From the NCBI GenBank assembly GCA_024138025.1, contig JAMXBD010000234.1, positions 992,001-1,056,000 of the forward strand: a stretch of DNA of 64,000 nt. Direction: 5' to 3'. The notes under the pieces are model-generated. The model saw only the letters and a list, made by a program, of their open reading frames with translations. It was not told the DNA's origin and did no database searches. The translations under genes and the position numbers were made by a program. Positions 22,641 to 34,465 of this stretch are shown here, piece after piece. The stretch comes from Combretum micranthum. Its lineage: Eukaryota > Streptophyta > Magnoliopsida > Myrtales > Combretaceae. How positions within the stretch are numbered: the stretch's first letter is position 1; every line of letters starts with the position of its first letter.

Positions 22641-24968
22641 TTTATCGTGAGAAAATTTATTGTAACACTACTATTTATATTTTAATTTTGGAAAAAAAAA
22701 AGTTTATTCTAAGTCCTATTTTTCTATTTGAACCTTAAACATTTTATTTTTAAATGTTATTATTAACTCAAGTTTGCAAATGTTTACAAATAAATACCTT
22801 TTTAACACTATTAATGTCTCTATTACTAAAAGACACATGACATAACCTAATTTACTAAAATATCTAAATCAGTTAAATAATAATATAATTATATATAACA
22901 AAACAAAAGGAAAAAAAATCAAAAAAGGGTATAGAATTCCCACTTTGTGATCCAAAGAATTGCGATGTGTTATATGAGGTTCTAAAGCTGGAGGTAGTAA
23001 TCTTTGGGACATCAAGAGCCAAGATTCATTAGTTACTACCCTAACCAATTTCCTAAGGGACCATCTATCTTCGTCGCTACGTGTTCATGGCCAGCTGCAT
23101 GCATTGGTCGTGCACTTCCAGAATTTGATATTTTATGTCTCCAAGAGGTACACAACAGATGCACGAGTTTGTGCACTGGACATGTACTTGTACAAATTGT
23201 CTTTTTCATCCAATTTTCCTCCTTTTTCAAAATAAAAAATGTCAAACTCTTCCTACACTTACTATTTGTTTACTTCGCTATAATTGTAATTCTGTTACAA
23301 CCTTATTCCTTATGAATGGTTATTATGATATTCACTTGATCGTAATAGCAATTTCATAAGGAATCCCTATTACAAAAAACATTGAATAGCCATTCATTTC
23401 TTGAACCTATGAATGGCAATTCAATGTTGGAATTTTTTTTTTTTTTATAATACCCCAATTTAAATTAAAAAATTAATAAAAAAATCTTATTATAGCTCTA
23501 TTACATTCCACAATAATAAGAATTATATAACAGTCTTATTCATTTAGCAAAGTGAACGGGTCGTTATTGTATAACTTCTACACCCGTATAAACATAAATT
23601 CATCTTGTTCACATGAAATTTATACCCAAAAGATCAAAATTTCGTTTCAATTTGCATTGCCTGTTTTAACTTTCCTACATCTTTCATTCTTCCAACTCTT
23701 AATTCTTGCTTTAGAAAGTTTTTCCATGAAATCGTTCTCCTAAAACTCAATGCTAAGAGATTTCTATAATATTAACATTCCAAGAATTCATTGTCCATAC
23801 AATTGTCTCTTCGGGATTGATGGAAAAAAAGAGAAAATATCTACTTACTATGTAAATCCTTTAAGAAATTCTCAAGGATTGTGAGAGTTGTTTGGAGATA
23901 AAGAAGAAATTTTTTTAGATTGTGGAAGGAGAATGGAGGCGGTTACTTGTCTAATATTCTTATACTTGGTGAAACAATGTACCTTTTTGAAATTTAATAG
24001 TAATGGACAATTTCGCCCCAGTCTAAGTAACAGTCCTTTTGTGTATAATTTAATTATTTAAGGTGTTTCAATTTCAGTGATATATGCAATATGCAAGAAT
24101 GCTCAAAAGGCTAGTTTAAATAAGGGCTAAATGTTGACTAATCTGGCTAACATTGAACTTGGTAAAATGAAATGGATGAATAATTGAAAAATGAGATTAT
24201 TCAAGAATACACATTGAATGCTAAGATTACGCATTGAATTTCTGGTAGTAGATCCAGAATCAAAAAAGGTTAACAAAATTTAGGAGCAACTAAACAATAT
24301 CACAAACAACTTCAACATATATATATATACACACACACTTATATCATACCAAGATCAAGGAAAAATCATCAAGAACACACATTTTAAGAAAAACTAGCTA
24401 CAAACACAAAATAATTATAACATAGATAATATTCCTTTTTTAAAAAATTACAATATAAATGAATCACTTACCATAATCATAGTTATTGACTCTTTTACAA
24501 ACACCTATTAAATATCAAAATTAAGAATATTTTTGAAGTATTTTAACTTGGACGTGTAGTTATCTTAATTTTATCATTCTTTTTCTTATTTAGAATAGGT
24601 TTAGTTAAGACAATAAACCTTAATTAAAAGAATTAAGTGTGTATATAAAAAATTTAATTTAAGGATTATTTATCATTTAAGTACTTATTATAAGTTACAT
24701 ATAGTATATTTTAGGATAATGATATGCAAGGTTAATATAATATAGTTTAAGCCCTAAGTATATATAGTTTTTGGTTATCTAAGCTATATTTTTAGGTAAC
24801 TAATTTACGACTGGGGATGTATTATAGGATAAGGGTAAGACAAGTTGTAAAACAGTACCTAAGCCTTACAATGAATAATTGTAAGGTGGTAAAAAATTTA
24901 AAGTACAACAAAGATCCGAAGCTACATCTTAATGTGTAACTTTCATAATAGTTAGTTATACTAAAACA
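22641..24968. other. Intergenic; one slightly GC-richer patch, no firm gene
   Basis: Mostly AT-rich. A patch at 23004-23150 is GC-richer and, in plus frame, reads ALPEFDILCLQEV followed by a GT that could be a splice donor. This resembles the FDxxCLQEV motif of endonuclease/exonuclease/phosphatase-fold proteins, but the flanking residues show no family match and there is no neighbouring exon. Treated as unassigned. Confidence 0.45.
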
Positions 24969-25950
24969 TGTAGCACCTTAAAATAATTAGTAAAAACAAA
25001 GAACAAGAAAAATACAGAAAAATGTATGCATGCTAAGAAAAATCATGTAGAAGTTACTTATATGAGGATTTCTCCAAAGGCATTTTAATGAACTCTTAGA
25101 AAATCCTACTATTTCTGTCTATCCATAATTGAAACTGCCATCTTTAGCTGCCACCAAATTCGACCACCGAAAGAGAAGGATTTCTAAAGCTTAATTGGAG
25201 CTTCTTGAGGAGAAATGGTAAAAGAAAAATTGAAGTAGGAGAATGATATTTATAAGTGTTTTAAGATTTAGTAAAAATGACAAATGTCCAATTCCTCGCA
25301 TGAAAATATACCTATGTTAAAATTATAATATGAGACATATCTTAATATTTTTTTTTATAATTTTTAAATAGCTAGTTAATTTTTTCTTTTATTTTCCTTT
25401 GATTTTCAATCATTATAAAAAAAGATGCTAATTATTTACTTCTGGTTTTTTTAATTTTCATGAAAAATATTAATTTCATCATGTGACCTGTTCTTGTTAA
25501 CATCAAGATGATAGAAAGGCCAAAAAAAAAATCAAGATGATGGTGTTGAGTTTTGATAATTTTTCTCTATTTCCACATAATTTTAAGACATATAGTCATA
25601 TTTAGTGTCACATGTGACATCATCCTCATATAAGTTCTATTGCATGAATTTACCATTATGCCCTTCTAAAACGTAATTATTTACATGTAAGTAAATAGTC
25701 TTTTGTATTAGTCTTATTATTTTTAAGAGGATTTTATACTAATTAATGATTTTTATCCATTTAGTTTGATTTCTTGTAATTATTGTCTTTCTGCCCCAAA
25801 ATTGTGAGTTATCCATAACCATGTTAATTGTCATATTTGTAATTTCAATATTTTTGAGCCTATTTAGTACAATTATTTATTTTATCTTCAATTAAATGAT
25901 GTTTAATGGTTTGGATTTCACAAGGGGTGACTTAGCTTATGGGCCTTTCG
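24969..25950 (+). repeat. LTR-like fragment related to copies A and B
   Basis: Starts TGTAGCACC, like TGTAACGCCC at 26660, and contains ATTATGCCCTTCTAAAACGTAATTATTTAC (25651-25684), which aligns with ATGCTACCCTCCTTAAAGTCTAATTATTTAC in the 26660-28900 copy. A GAGGATTTCTCC...CTTCTTGAGGAG segment near 25060-25220 is also LTR-like. It is shorter than copy B, so probably internally deleted. The boundary is approximate. Confidence 0.3.
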
Positions 25951-26180
25951 CAACCACATATAGAGGCTAGTAGAATTTATTAGAGGAAAATTATAAAATT
26001 ATTTAAATAATAATAATTTTCTTTATCTTACAGCCATACATATTTTGAGAGCATGAGTAATTAGGTGGATGGGCTATATCGATCATGGTTAAGCCTGGTA
26101 TAATTTACACGTTGACCTAATGGGCACAAGTAAGTTCCCTAATCCTTAATACTGGAGGGCATAATTTCAAATAATACATG

Positions 26181-26229
26181 GTTACCAGTTACCAGTTACC
26201 AGTTACCAGTTACCAGTTATCAGTTACCA
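26181..26229 (+). repeat. (GTTACCA)7 minisatellite
   Basis: Seven near-perfect 7-bp units. One unit carries a C-to-T change (GTTATCA). Confidence 0.9.
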
Positions 26230-26256
26230 ATACATGTTGTTGGGATTGCATATTAT

Positions 26257-26463
26257 GGGTCTATGTGGATGATTTGTTTTTCATCTGTATCGAAACGATA
26301 TGTGTAAATGTATCTAATTTGCATTTATATTGTATTTATATTTGATCCTTTCATAAAAACTACTAACTTTTTTATCTGTATATATTTCTTAATAAATAAT
26401 TTGTTAGAAAAATGTTTAAAAAAAGTGTTTGTATCTTCTGAAAAAAAGATAGCCAAATAGACA
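26257..26463. mobile_element. MITE, GGGTCTGTTTGG family, diverged copy
   Basis: About 207 bp opening GGGTCTATGTGGATGATTTG and closing AGCCAAATAGAC. It is homologous along its length to the better-preserved copy at 50815-51044, sharing GATTTGTTTTTCATCTGTATC, TGTGTAAATGTATC and AATAAATAATTTGTTAGAAAAA. It is non-coding and the outermost bases of the right end are lost or mutated. Confidence 0.65.
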
Positions 26464-26659
26464 TTTCAAATTACATTGTATCCTAGTTACTTGATAATTT
26501 GTTTACTATTATGTATAAGAATATCATGAGAGGTATCTCACTAAGCTAGTTTTTGCTTTCCCTTCTGTAGTCTTTCTTTTTACCAGAAACAATTTTGCAT
26601 AAACAAGAGTAAGGCCTTACCCTTGCTGAGTAGGTATATACAAAATTGACCAGTGGCTA

Positions 26660-28900
26660 TGTAACGCCCTAAATATAGGGTCTTTCATAGCCCGCCACGT
26701 GTCTACTTATAAACGTAGACACGCTAAGACTCAATTCCTACTAACATCCACCATGGTTTACATTTAACTCATTAACTCCAAATCATACACATATTTATAA
26801 TAGGACATCAACAAGATAAGTTCTAAACATATTTACAATTGACAAGCTAGGATTCACACTAACACTTACCACATCAAGGGATAACTTTAAGAGTCTACCA
26901 GAAACATAAACAACTATTCTAAACATAAGAGGGTTTATACCCTAAGCCAACATACAAGATAGCATAACACACATACTTCACTTCCACCACATAAAACATA
27001 TTACTGAAAAATCCTATCTCCAAAACAAATAGCTAGTCTATTTATCAGCCAGCATCATCTCCATAGTCTACAACCACCTCATATCTTGAGATATCAAACA
27101 TATAAGGATTGCTACCCAATCCTGAAAAGAGAAAAACAGTGAGTCATAGCCCAGTATAGTACCACCACAAACACAATTACATGAGCATACACAAATAAAC
27201 CACACACAATCCAAATTCTAATGCAACAAACATTCCAATTATTATTTTTTGATTTTAAGCCTTGCAATCAACACTAGAATAACGCAGTATCCCGACAATA
27301 TACTTATATATATACAATACATACATGTGATGTTTGGTACTCCCCAACATCTAAGAGTCCATGAGTCAAATCATAAATCTACTTGTAATCATCTTCAGGT
27401 GCGGCTCCACAAGGGACAGTGTCACACAAGGATCACCTGGGTGCTGCATTAGTATCACCAATACTCTTGGTCCATTAACCACAATCAAGAGCACGCAACA
27501 ATCAAGTTTAATGGTCAGATTTTCAATTAGTCAATTTGAGTTCTAACCTAATAAGCGCAAGTAATAAACAAAGTAGTACACGTACCTGAAAATAGTTTCG
27601 TTCCTATCTAGTATCCACTATCTAGTTTATACATAATAAAATTGTTCAGTTCTTCTATTTGTCTTGCTTGAACTCTTATTACACTAGTATCAATCCCAGT
27701 TCTCCACTATTATAACTTAGAAACCAAAAACTTAAAATATTCCTAGTTTGTGAAAAAAGAAGATTTAGCAAATATAGTCATATTTTGGCTGGAAAAGAAT
27801 AATTTTCAAGGTATTATAACATGTATAAACTAGTATACAAAAGGGCATAGGACTAGGTATCACTTAAGCGGATAAAATAGGCCACAAAAAGGTATACGAG
27901 GAGATACATGGGTGATTGGAGGGGGAAGGGGGTTGAAGAAGAACACGACTCGACATATCTCCTCGTGTTCTTTTCTAAACATAGAAATTTTAAGCACCGA
28001 GAGGAACATGACTGGGAACACAGTGTTGTTTACACGCCGTGTTCTTCAAGCGTTCTTTTCTTTGTTGAAACATGGCTAGATATATACAGCCGTATACTAG
28101 CCGTGCTATTCTAGGTAATATGTGATTTAACTCACAAAAGGGACATGACTTGAAACATGAGCCATGTATATCTCATGCACTTCTGGAAACATACTCTATT
28201 TCAAAATTTTTGTCTTATTTCCAAATGTTGAATCATTTCAATATTAAAGGAAGGATGCTGAGAGGAAAAAGAGTATCGTTCTTTTCCAGAACAATGAAAG
28301 AAAACAGAATGGCAGTTAAGAATCTCTCAAATCATTTAAACGTTTCTGGCAAACAACATATCCTTTAATTGATACCGAAATTACTATGCTACCCTCCTTA
28401 AAGTCTAATTATTTACTAAACTGCCTCTCCATTTAATTTTTTTTACTTTAAAACATTTTTATGATATTTCAATCTATGTAAATGATTGTTAAGTAGTAGA
28501 GCTTTTACGTCGAATTTGGACTAAGAAAGAGACAAGAGAACCTAGGATAAATATTTGTTTATGTTGTTTAAACATTTTGTAAACTATTATGAAGAACTAT
28601 ACCTAAACTTCCTATTTATTATTTTTATGGGCACTATGTTTTATTTTTTATTTATTTATTTGCATGCATGTTTTGTTTAATACTATGTAAACTTTCACAA
28701 CTCTTGATGAATATTTAGATTTGTTAATGCTTTGAGTATTGTCATATAATGTCATACAATGTGCAATGGACAATTATGTTATGGGTACCCATTAGGGCAT
28801 GGTAATGATATAAACATAAGGGTTTCATATAGGGGAAGCTCTCAAAATTATACTTAGAGACACTCAATATGAGTAATAGGGATGTTATGGTCACTTTCTT
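26660..28900 (+). repeat. Ty3/gypsy LTR-like sequence, copy B
   Basis: Starts TGTAACGCCCTAAATATAGGG, the TGTAAC-type start seen in many plant gypsy LTRs. A 9-bp stem-loop lies 38 bp in (26698-26723). A segment GAGTCATAGCCCAGTATAGTA at 27142 parallels copy A. A CACG/GTTCTT-rich part at 27940-28080 follows. It lies directly before a gypsy gag-protease relic on the same strand, which fits a 5' LTR of about 2.2 kb, but no primer-binding site was found and the right end is not fixed. Frames in it (27249, 27361, 27908, 28150) are not credible genes. Confidence 0.45.
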
Positions 28901-30180
28901 TGATAGATTATAATGGTAGGCATAAGTAAAGCTTAAGTGGTAAGGAGTCCAAGTATTAACCTAAACCATGGCTATGACATAAAGCTTGATTTAATTTAGT
29001 TTAGATAAATATTTTAAACATTAAGGAGAGTAAGGAAACCACTATAGGTGGGGAAGTCTAGGATATGTTAGGTTTAAACCTAGGGTAAAAGGTGAAGACT
29101 CGTGCTAGAAAGGTTAGGGCACCTATTCATGAGTTAGAGCTACCTAAGAAGAAGTTTTCTTGCTTCTTAAGTGATAGGGGCCACAATATTAGAGACTATT
29201 AACTTTGAAATAAGTCGGTAACCATAACAGTAGTGAAGGAAGAGAAGGAGGTCTAAGAAGTCTCTAATTTAAATTTTGAAACTTTTAGGTTTCATGTAAA
29301 GTATTCCATTGACAAGCTTATAGGCCTGATATATGTGGAAACACTCGTTGCAAAGGAAAGGGTGAATGCGTTGGTGGAGAGCTAAGGATTTGCTCATCTT
29401 TAAGGAAGCAATGGAGATTTTAAGTCTCAATGTCATAAAAGGGAAAGTGTTAGTTGAAAATCGTAAACTTTAAGGAAGTCCTTACAAATGAAGTAACCCA
29501 AGGCATAATTGAGGTGAGCCATTAAAGTGGAGAAGAGAAGAGAAGAGAAGAGAAAATTGTGGTAATTTCCTTGAATGGCTATGAGTTGATGCTTGGAATG
29601 TGCTTCATTAACAAAGTTAAAGCCCAATACTTTATCAGCAAATTGCGTAATGTCAATTAAGCAAGCTTAGACAATAATTCTCAATCTAAGCTAAGTAAGA
29701 AGATTGAACCAAAGAGTATTAGGTAATGGATAGATCACCTTATAAAAAGGGATGAAGAACACGGAGCATTATACGATTCAAGGTAGTCAAATTACCTTGA
29801 AGCCTGGGACACCTTAACTAAGATAGAAGACTTGTTCCACTGAACAAATATGTTAGAAGGAAAGGGAAGTTACTTAGAGACTCATTTATTGCGTTAATTC
29901 AAGAGACTATAGTTACTAGTAGCCTTTAAAAAAAAAACTATCCCTAAAGGTGTTGCAGGAGAGGTTAAGGAGGTCTTTCCAGGTTGTTTAAGTAGAATTG
30001 TGGGTTAACAAATATGCTTGGAGTTCCTAATACATGTGGGAGGAATTGCTTGAAAGTAAAGTAACTTAGAAAGTCATGGTAGATTGCATACCCTTTAGGA
30101 ACTTATTAAGCATACAACAATGCGGATATCACTTGTTTAGGTTAGAGAGAATGTTGTGACCTCCAACCTTAAACCCTTAT
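28900..30180 (+). pseudogene. Relic of Ty3/gypsy gag zinc finger and protease
   Basis: Badly decayed but readable in pieces. At about 29134-29188 the plus strand gives KKFSCFLSDRGHNIRDY, matching the CCHC zinc finger of Tekay/Del-type gypsy gag (usual pattern CFLC-x-GPH-x-ARDC) with the second and last Cys lost. Around 29325-29610 pieces such as LKIVNFKEV and VISLNGYELMLGMCFINKVKA match the C-terminal half of the retroviral-type protease region in those elements. Stops interrupt every frame. Homology by eye is moderate; a translated search should settle it. Confidence 0.6.
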
Positions 30181-32035
30181 TTTACCATATATTTTGTATC
30201 CACCAATCTCCATTCGATCAAACCTATGACTAAGGTCTATCCCATTCCTTAGAATGTTTAGGAATTGTTTACCTAAGTTAAACCTTGGTTAATGGCGGTA
30301 GCTATACAAGCTAGGCTAGATTAGATTCTAGTCGTTAAATAAATTAGATCTAGGACATTTATTTTGCATGGCCTTTAGTAGATAAGGGGAATCTCCTTTT
30401 TTTTTTAATCATTCAAAAAAAATAAAATTATGTAGGTATAAATATAAAAAGTGCTAAGAGAGTAGAAAAAAATGGCATAGGTTCAAAATTTTTTTCCTTC
30501 TTTTTTTTAATGGTCAAAGATGAAATTATTCTCAATAATATACTTCATGTACATAATGTTATATGATTGTATAATTTTATAATTTTATGATATTTTTTCA
30601 AGTTATAACTGATCATATTTTTTTAAATGCAAATTTGTTGTGGAATTGCTCATGAAATCGTTAAATTGGTAGAATTGTAAATGTAGGTTTAATGGACCTT
30701 AGGAAAAAAAAATAAAATAAAATAAACAAGATTATTGATATGAATGTTGTTATAGATAAAGGACAAATGTGTACTTCAAAAAGTTGAATTTGAAATTTAT
30801 GGATATCATTGGTAAGAGTACCGATAGTGATATTGGCAATTATGATAATGATGGTGGTGGTGGTGGTGGTGATAAAAGAGCTAGTGATAGTTCTTATGAT
30901 AAAAATATAGCTAGTAATGGATAATTTTAGTTTTGAATTTGTTCATGATGATTTATGTTGTAGTTCTTTCAATGCATTTGCTTCATGAGTTTTACTTGAT
31001 TACTTGCACAATATATATATATATATTATGACTAAAATTTATATTGAATTTCTTTATTTACATAATTACTTCAAGTTTTTATGACTACTATAAACAATTT
31101 GCGAAGTTAGTTAACATATATAAGTTGTAGATATTTTCATTTATTTACTTTGATTCTACGTACATTCCGAATTGATAGACCCATATTGTGAATTTAGCAA
31201 CCATGTTAATTACATGTTATCGGAATTTTAACGAGAAAACAAATATATGTTGCTAGTATTAGTTTGGTGAATTATTAATTTTTCGTTTGGATATCCATAT
31301 GGTTCTATTTGGGATGAGGTGATTCTCAAGATAAAAACAAGATCCGAGATTAAAGAGTTAAAGAATCTTGATTTTACTCCTCATGAAAAAGTTTATTTTA
31401 TAACATTCATATCTATACTTTGCTTTCCTACAAATAAATTTCTGGCTTATTAGTTATCCAACTAAAAACATTAGCCGAATATTAACATTTAACAATTAGG
31501 TAAAAGTAACACCTTATGATCACATTATTAAGCCATTTTTAAGTAAATTGATTGAATAAATTATGTTTGAATGTATCAATATTTTGGTATAAATTCAAAT
31601 AAAAGTACCTTTTATTTTGGATAGTTAGAAAAAGGGGATCAATATTTCTTCAAAAGAATCAATAATTTTAATTATAAACATAAGAATCAACGTTATATAA
31701 GGTAGTACAAGTAAACAATCTCTTTTCTTTGTTCATTGGTCATCCATTTAAAATGCTGATCAATTTTGTTTAACTATTTAAAATACCGATCCCTTATGTA
31801 ACTAATTTTGTAAAAACATTACTTTTATTAATTATCCATGGATTGTTTGCTAATAGCATTGTGCCCTAGTAGCATTACCACTAGTCTTATAAATGGGAGG
31901 TATCATATTTGAATTCCCCTTACACCCACACTTCCTCCCGACTCTCCCCCGCCGCCCCCCCTCCACCCCCAAAAAAAAAAAAAAAAATTGTAAATGCTAA
32001 AAAAAATGTTGATCCCAAATTTATCTTTCATAATA
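30181..32035. other. Intergenic AT-rich DNA with microsatellites
   Basis: No gene seen. A (GGT)n run lies at about 30853-30873, an AT run at 31013-31025, and a 41-codon frame at 30797 with a Gly/Asp-rich end (about 30797-30922) is probably chance. A SINE-like piece with an A-tail lies at 31857-31987. Confidence 0.55.
31857..31987 (+). repeat. SINE-like element with A-tail
   Basis: CCCTAGTAGCATTACCACTAGTC near the start, ATTTGAATTCCCC as a degenerate B-box, a C-rich stretch, then about 17 A. It aligns loosely with 58113-58190 (CCTAGTAGCACTAATACCAGTC ... GTTCAAATTTCCACC). A tRNA-derived SINE is the simplest reading. No reliable flanking duplication was found. Confidence 0.4.
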
Positions 32036-32280
32036 GGGTAAATTACACCGAAAGATCATAACATTTGTGATTAAATTCATTAGAGGTTACAATGTTTTGA
32101 GAAATTCATTTGATATTACAGTATTTAGATAAATGGGTCAATTGAAGTTACTATTAACTTGTGAACAGAAAAAAAAAAATTTAATTAAAACTTAGAAGAC
32201 TTATCACGTTGTGGCACAAGTCCATAGTAACCTCAATTAATCAACTTTCCTAGACGTTGTGACCTATCGGTGTAATTTAT
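32036..32280. mobile_element. MITE with about 23-bp terminal inverted repeats and 12-bp flanking repeat
   Basis: A 245-bp element starting GGGTAAATTACACCGAAAGATC and ending GACCTATCGGTGTAATTTAT. The ends are inverted repeats sharing TAAATTACACCGA and further positions inward (AAAGATCATAAC versus TAGGTCACAAC). It is flanked on both sides by TCTTTCATAATA (32024-32035 and 32281-32292). The flank is longer than hAT (8 bp) or Harbinger (3 bp) duplications and nearest to Mutator-like ones (about 9-11 bp). It is non-coding and AT-rich inside. Confidence 0.8.
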
Positions 32281-34284
32281 TCTTTCATAATATTTTTAAA
32301 TATTGATAGCTTATTTGAATTTGATCTTAAGTGTTACTACCTTCTCCTGATTAAATGTCTGAAAACTAGTGATCAGTCTCATTCATGCCCATGCAACTTC
32401 AATAACGACGTCTCTTCGAAGCTACAACCTGTAAATCCCATTTATCTCCGCCCTCATCCTACTTTCAACTACGATAGCCATCACAATAAGTGTTCTAATT
32501 AAGCCACATTTGTGGGACCTTGTTTATTTGCCACAGTTGTCCGGTTTAGATTAATATTTCCAGATCATACGACATTTATTGTTCTCGTTATTATGTGGTA
32601 TGCAAGGATTTGTGATGTAGTTGGTCAAACACATTAATATGAGGGATGATGACTTCAATTGGAATCAGGACCATTTAAGTGGTGTGATATGTTTATTTAT
32701 CACAACACAAGCACAACATGCTGTTTCTGTGCATTTCCCACCCCAAATGGCCATTGCTTCTGCTCAATGGTCACAACGAAATTCACATGCAAATCAACTC
32801 CAGCCTCGTCCATCCTTAGGTTACATAGGCTAGCTGGAAATTTTATGGTCAACGTCAAGTCGACATCATTGTCACAGGGAAACCGTATGGACCAATAAGG
32901 TTAAAGTCATTTTAACCTCAGCAGCCCAATGATTAAGCTCCAAGTTCTTTTATCACAATTGCATGGGAGATTACTTATTAAAGTTATTTCCACACTACAA
33001 TTCAAATTTAACAGGTTTACATGTCTTGTATAATGGTCATAATAGGATTGATAATTTATGAAATAATACAAAGAACATGAATGCAAATCCCAAATGATGT
33101 GCAAATAAGTAAAGATATAAATTACAAAATCGATCGGGTCCTTTTGAATTGTCTTATTTTCATTTGTATCTTATATGTACATGTATCTTATTTTTATCTA
33201 ACCTCTTTGATCTATATATCAATAAGAATCTTTGTTTTTTATTTATATTTATTTTTTAATAATTACCTGTTTGAAAATGATAATATAAGATATCAAAATG
33301 ACTAGAAAAAAGATAAATTAAACAGAGTCATAGTACACAATATAAAAAGGCAATACTAGCATGAATAAAAAATAATCATAATTATAAGTAATCCTAATAT
33401 TAATATAATTTGTTAACATGATGAATTGTGATTCCTATTTAGTAATCCGAATATAAATAAGATGTTTCAATTTGATATGTTCAGCCTAAAAAGAATTATA
33501 TGATGAAAATAGTCATTTTCATCTCCTCTGTACGAAGAAAAATAAAGAATTAGAAACAAACATGTGTTTCCCACTTATACACACAAATCTTAGTGAGGCG
33601 TCATCAACATAGTGCCCATTTCAAACTCAAAGATCAATGCTCTAATCATGAAAAAGTGCCACCTAAAGACTCCTCCAAAGATACCCATGGAAAGGCCTAA
33701 GCCCTAGACCTACTTTATTTACCATATATGTCATCTCCATGCAAGAGGATTGGCTTTGAGCACATAATATAATTTTGGAAGTTCCCTCTTTTAGGGCATA
33801 GAAAGGGACTCAAATTCACCCAGTGGGAAGGAATCCTCAAGTGGGTTTTGGCTAATAGAATATTTAAAAAGAAAAAAAAAAAAAGCAATAACAAAATCCC
33901 TGTAATATTCATCTCCCTCACCATCATTACTGAGTCAATAGTAATTAATGGGATGTATATATATTAAGATAATTATTAATATTAATTTATTATAAGTTTT
34001 AATAATCAGATTATGAAATAAACAGTCCACTAAGGACGGTAAAAGATGATCCCTCAAGTTTTTAGCACTTGATAACTGGGTCCGTTCATCTTCGGTATCA
34101 TGGTTTCTTCTACGCACTCATTTGGGTGCCCATATTGTGCTGGATAATTGACAATGATTCCATATTTACGTCTTTGACAACCCTTATGTCAACAATCAAG
34201 CAGTCCAGTCAATACGACGTAATTGGGGGGACGGTTCAGATTAATTTTTAAAAAAAGAAAGAAAAAGATAAAATTAACTTTTTA
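32281..34284. other. Intergenic, no gene seen
   Basis: Frames at 32621 and 32659 overlap in different phases in a slightly GC-richer stretch (32400-32900). Neither has a recognisable motif, so neither is called. The rest is AT-rich. Confidence 0.5.
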
Positions 34285-34465
34285 GGGTTTGTTTGGTTCT
34301 TCAAATTTGCTGTGGTTTTGATACTGAACAAATATTGAACCGATACAGATATAATACCGATAGAAATCTAAAGTTTTACTCATAAACTAACCAAACCGAA
34401 TGGATATCAAGCTAATACCGAACCAATACAGATCCGATACAGATAAAAATATGACAAACCATATA
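34285..34465. mobile_element. MITE-like repeat (CCGATAC-rich family), copy 1
   Basis: Opens GGGTTTGTTTGGTTCTTC and shares TTTTACTCATAAACTAACCAA, GATATCAAGCTAATACCG and TACAGATAAAAAT with copies at 51641-51799 and 58412-58569. The expected right end (ATCCAAACAGAC in copy 2) is damaged here (ACAAACCATAT). It is non-coding. Confidence 0.55.

Noticed and set aside
32621..32898. Two overlapping plus frames as a small gene
   Set aside because: They are in different phases, carry no motif, and no splice structure joins them to anything.
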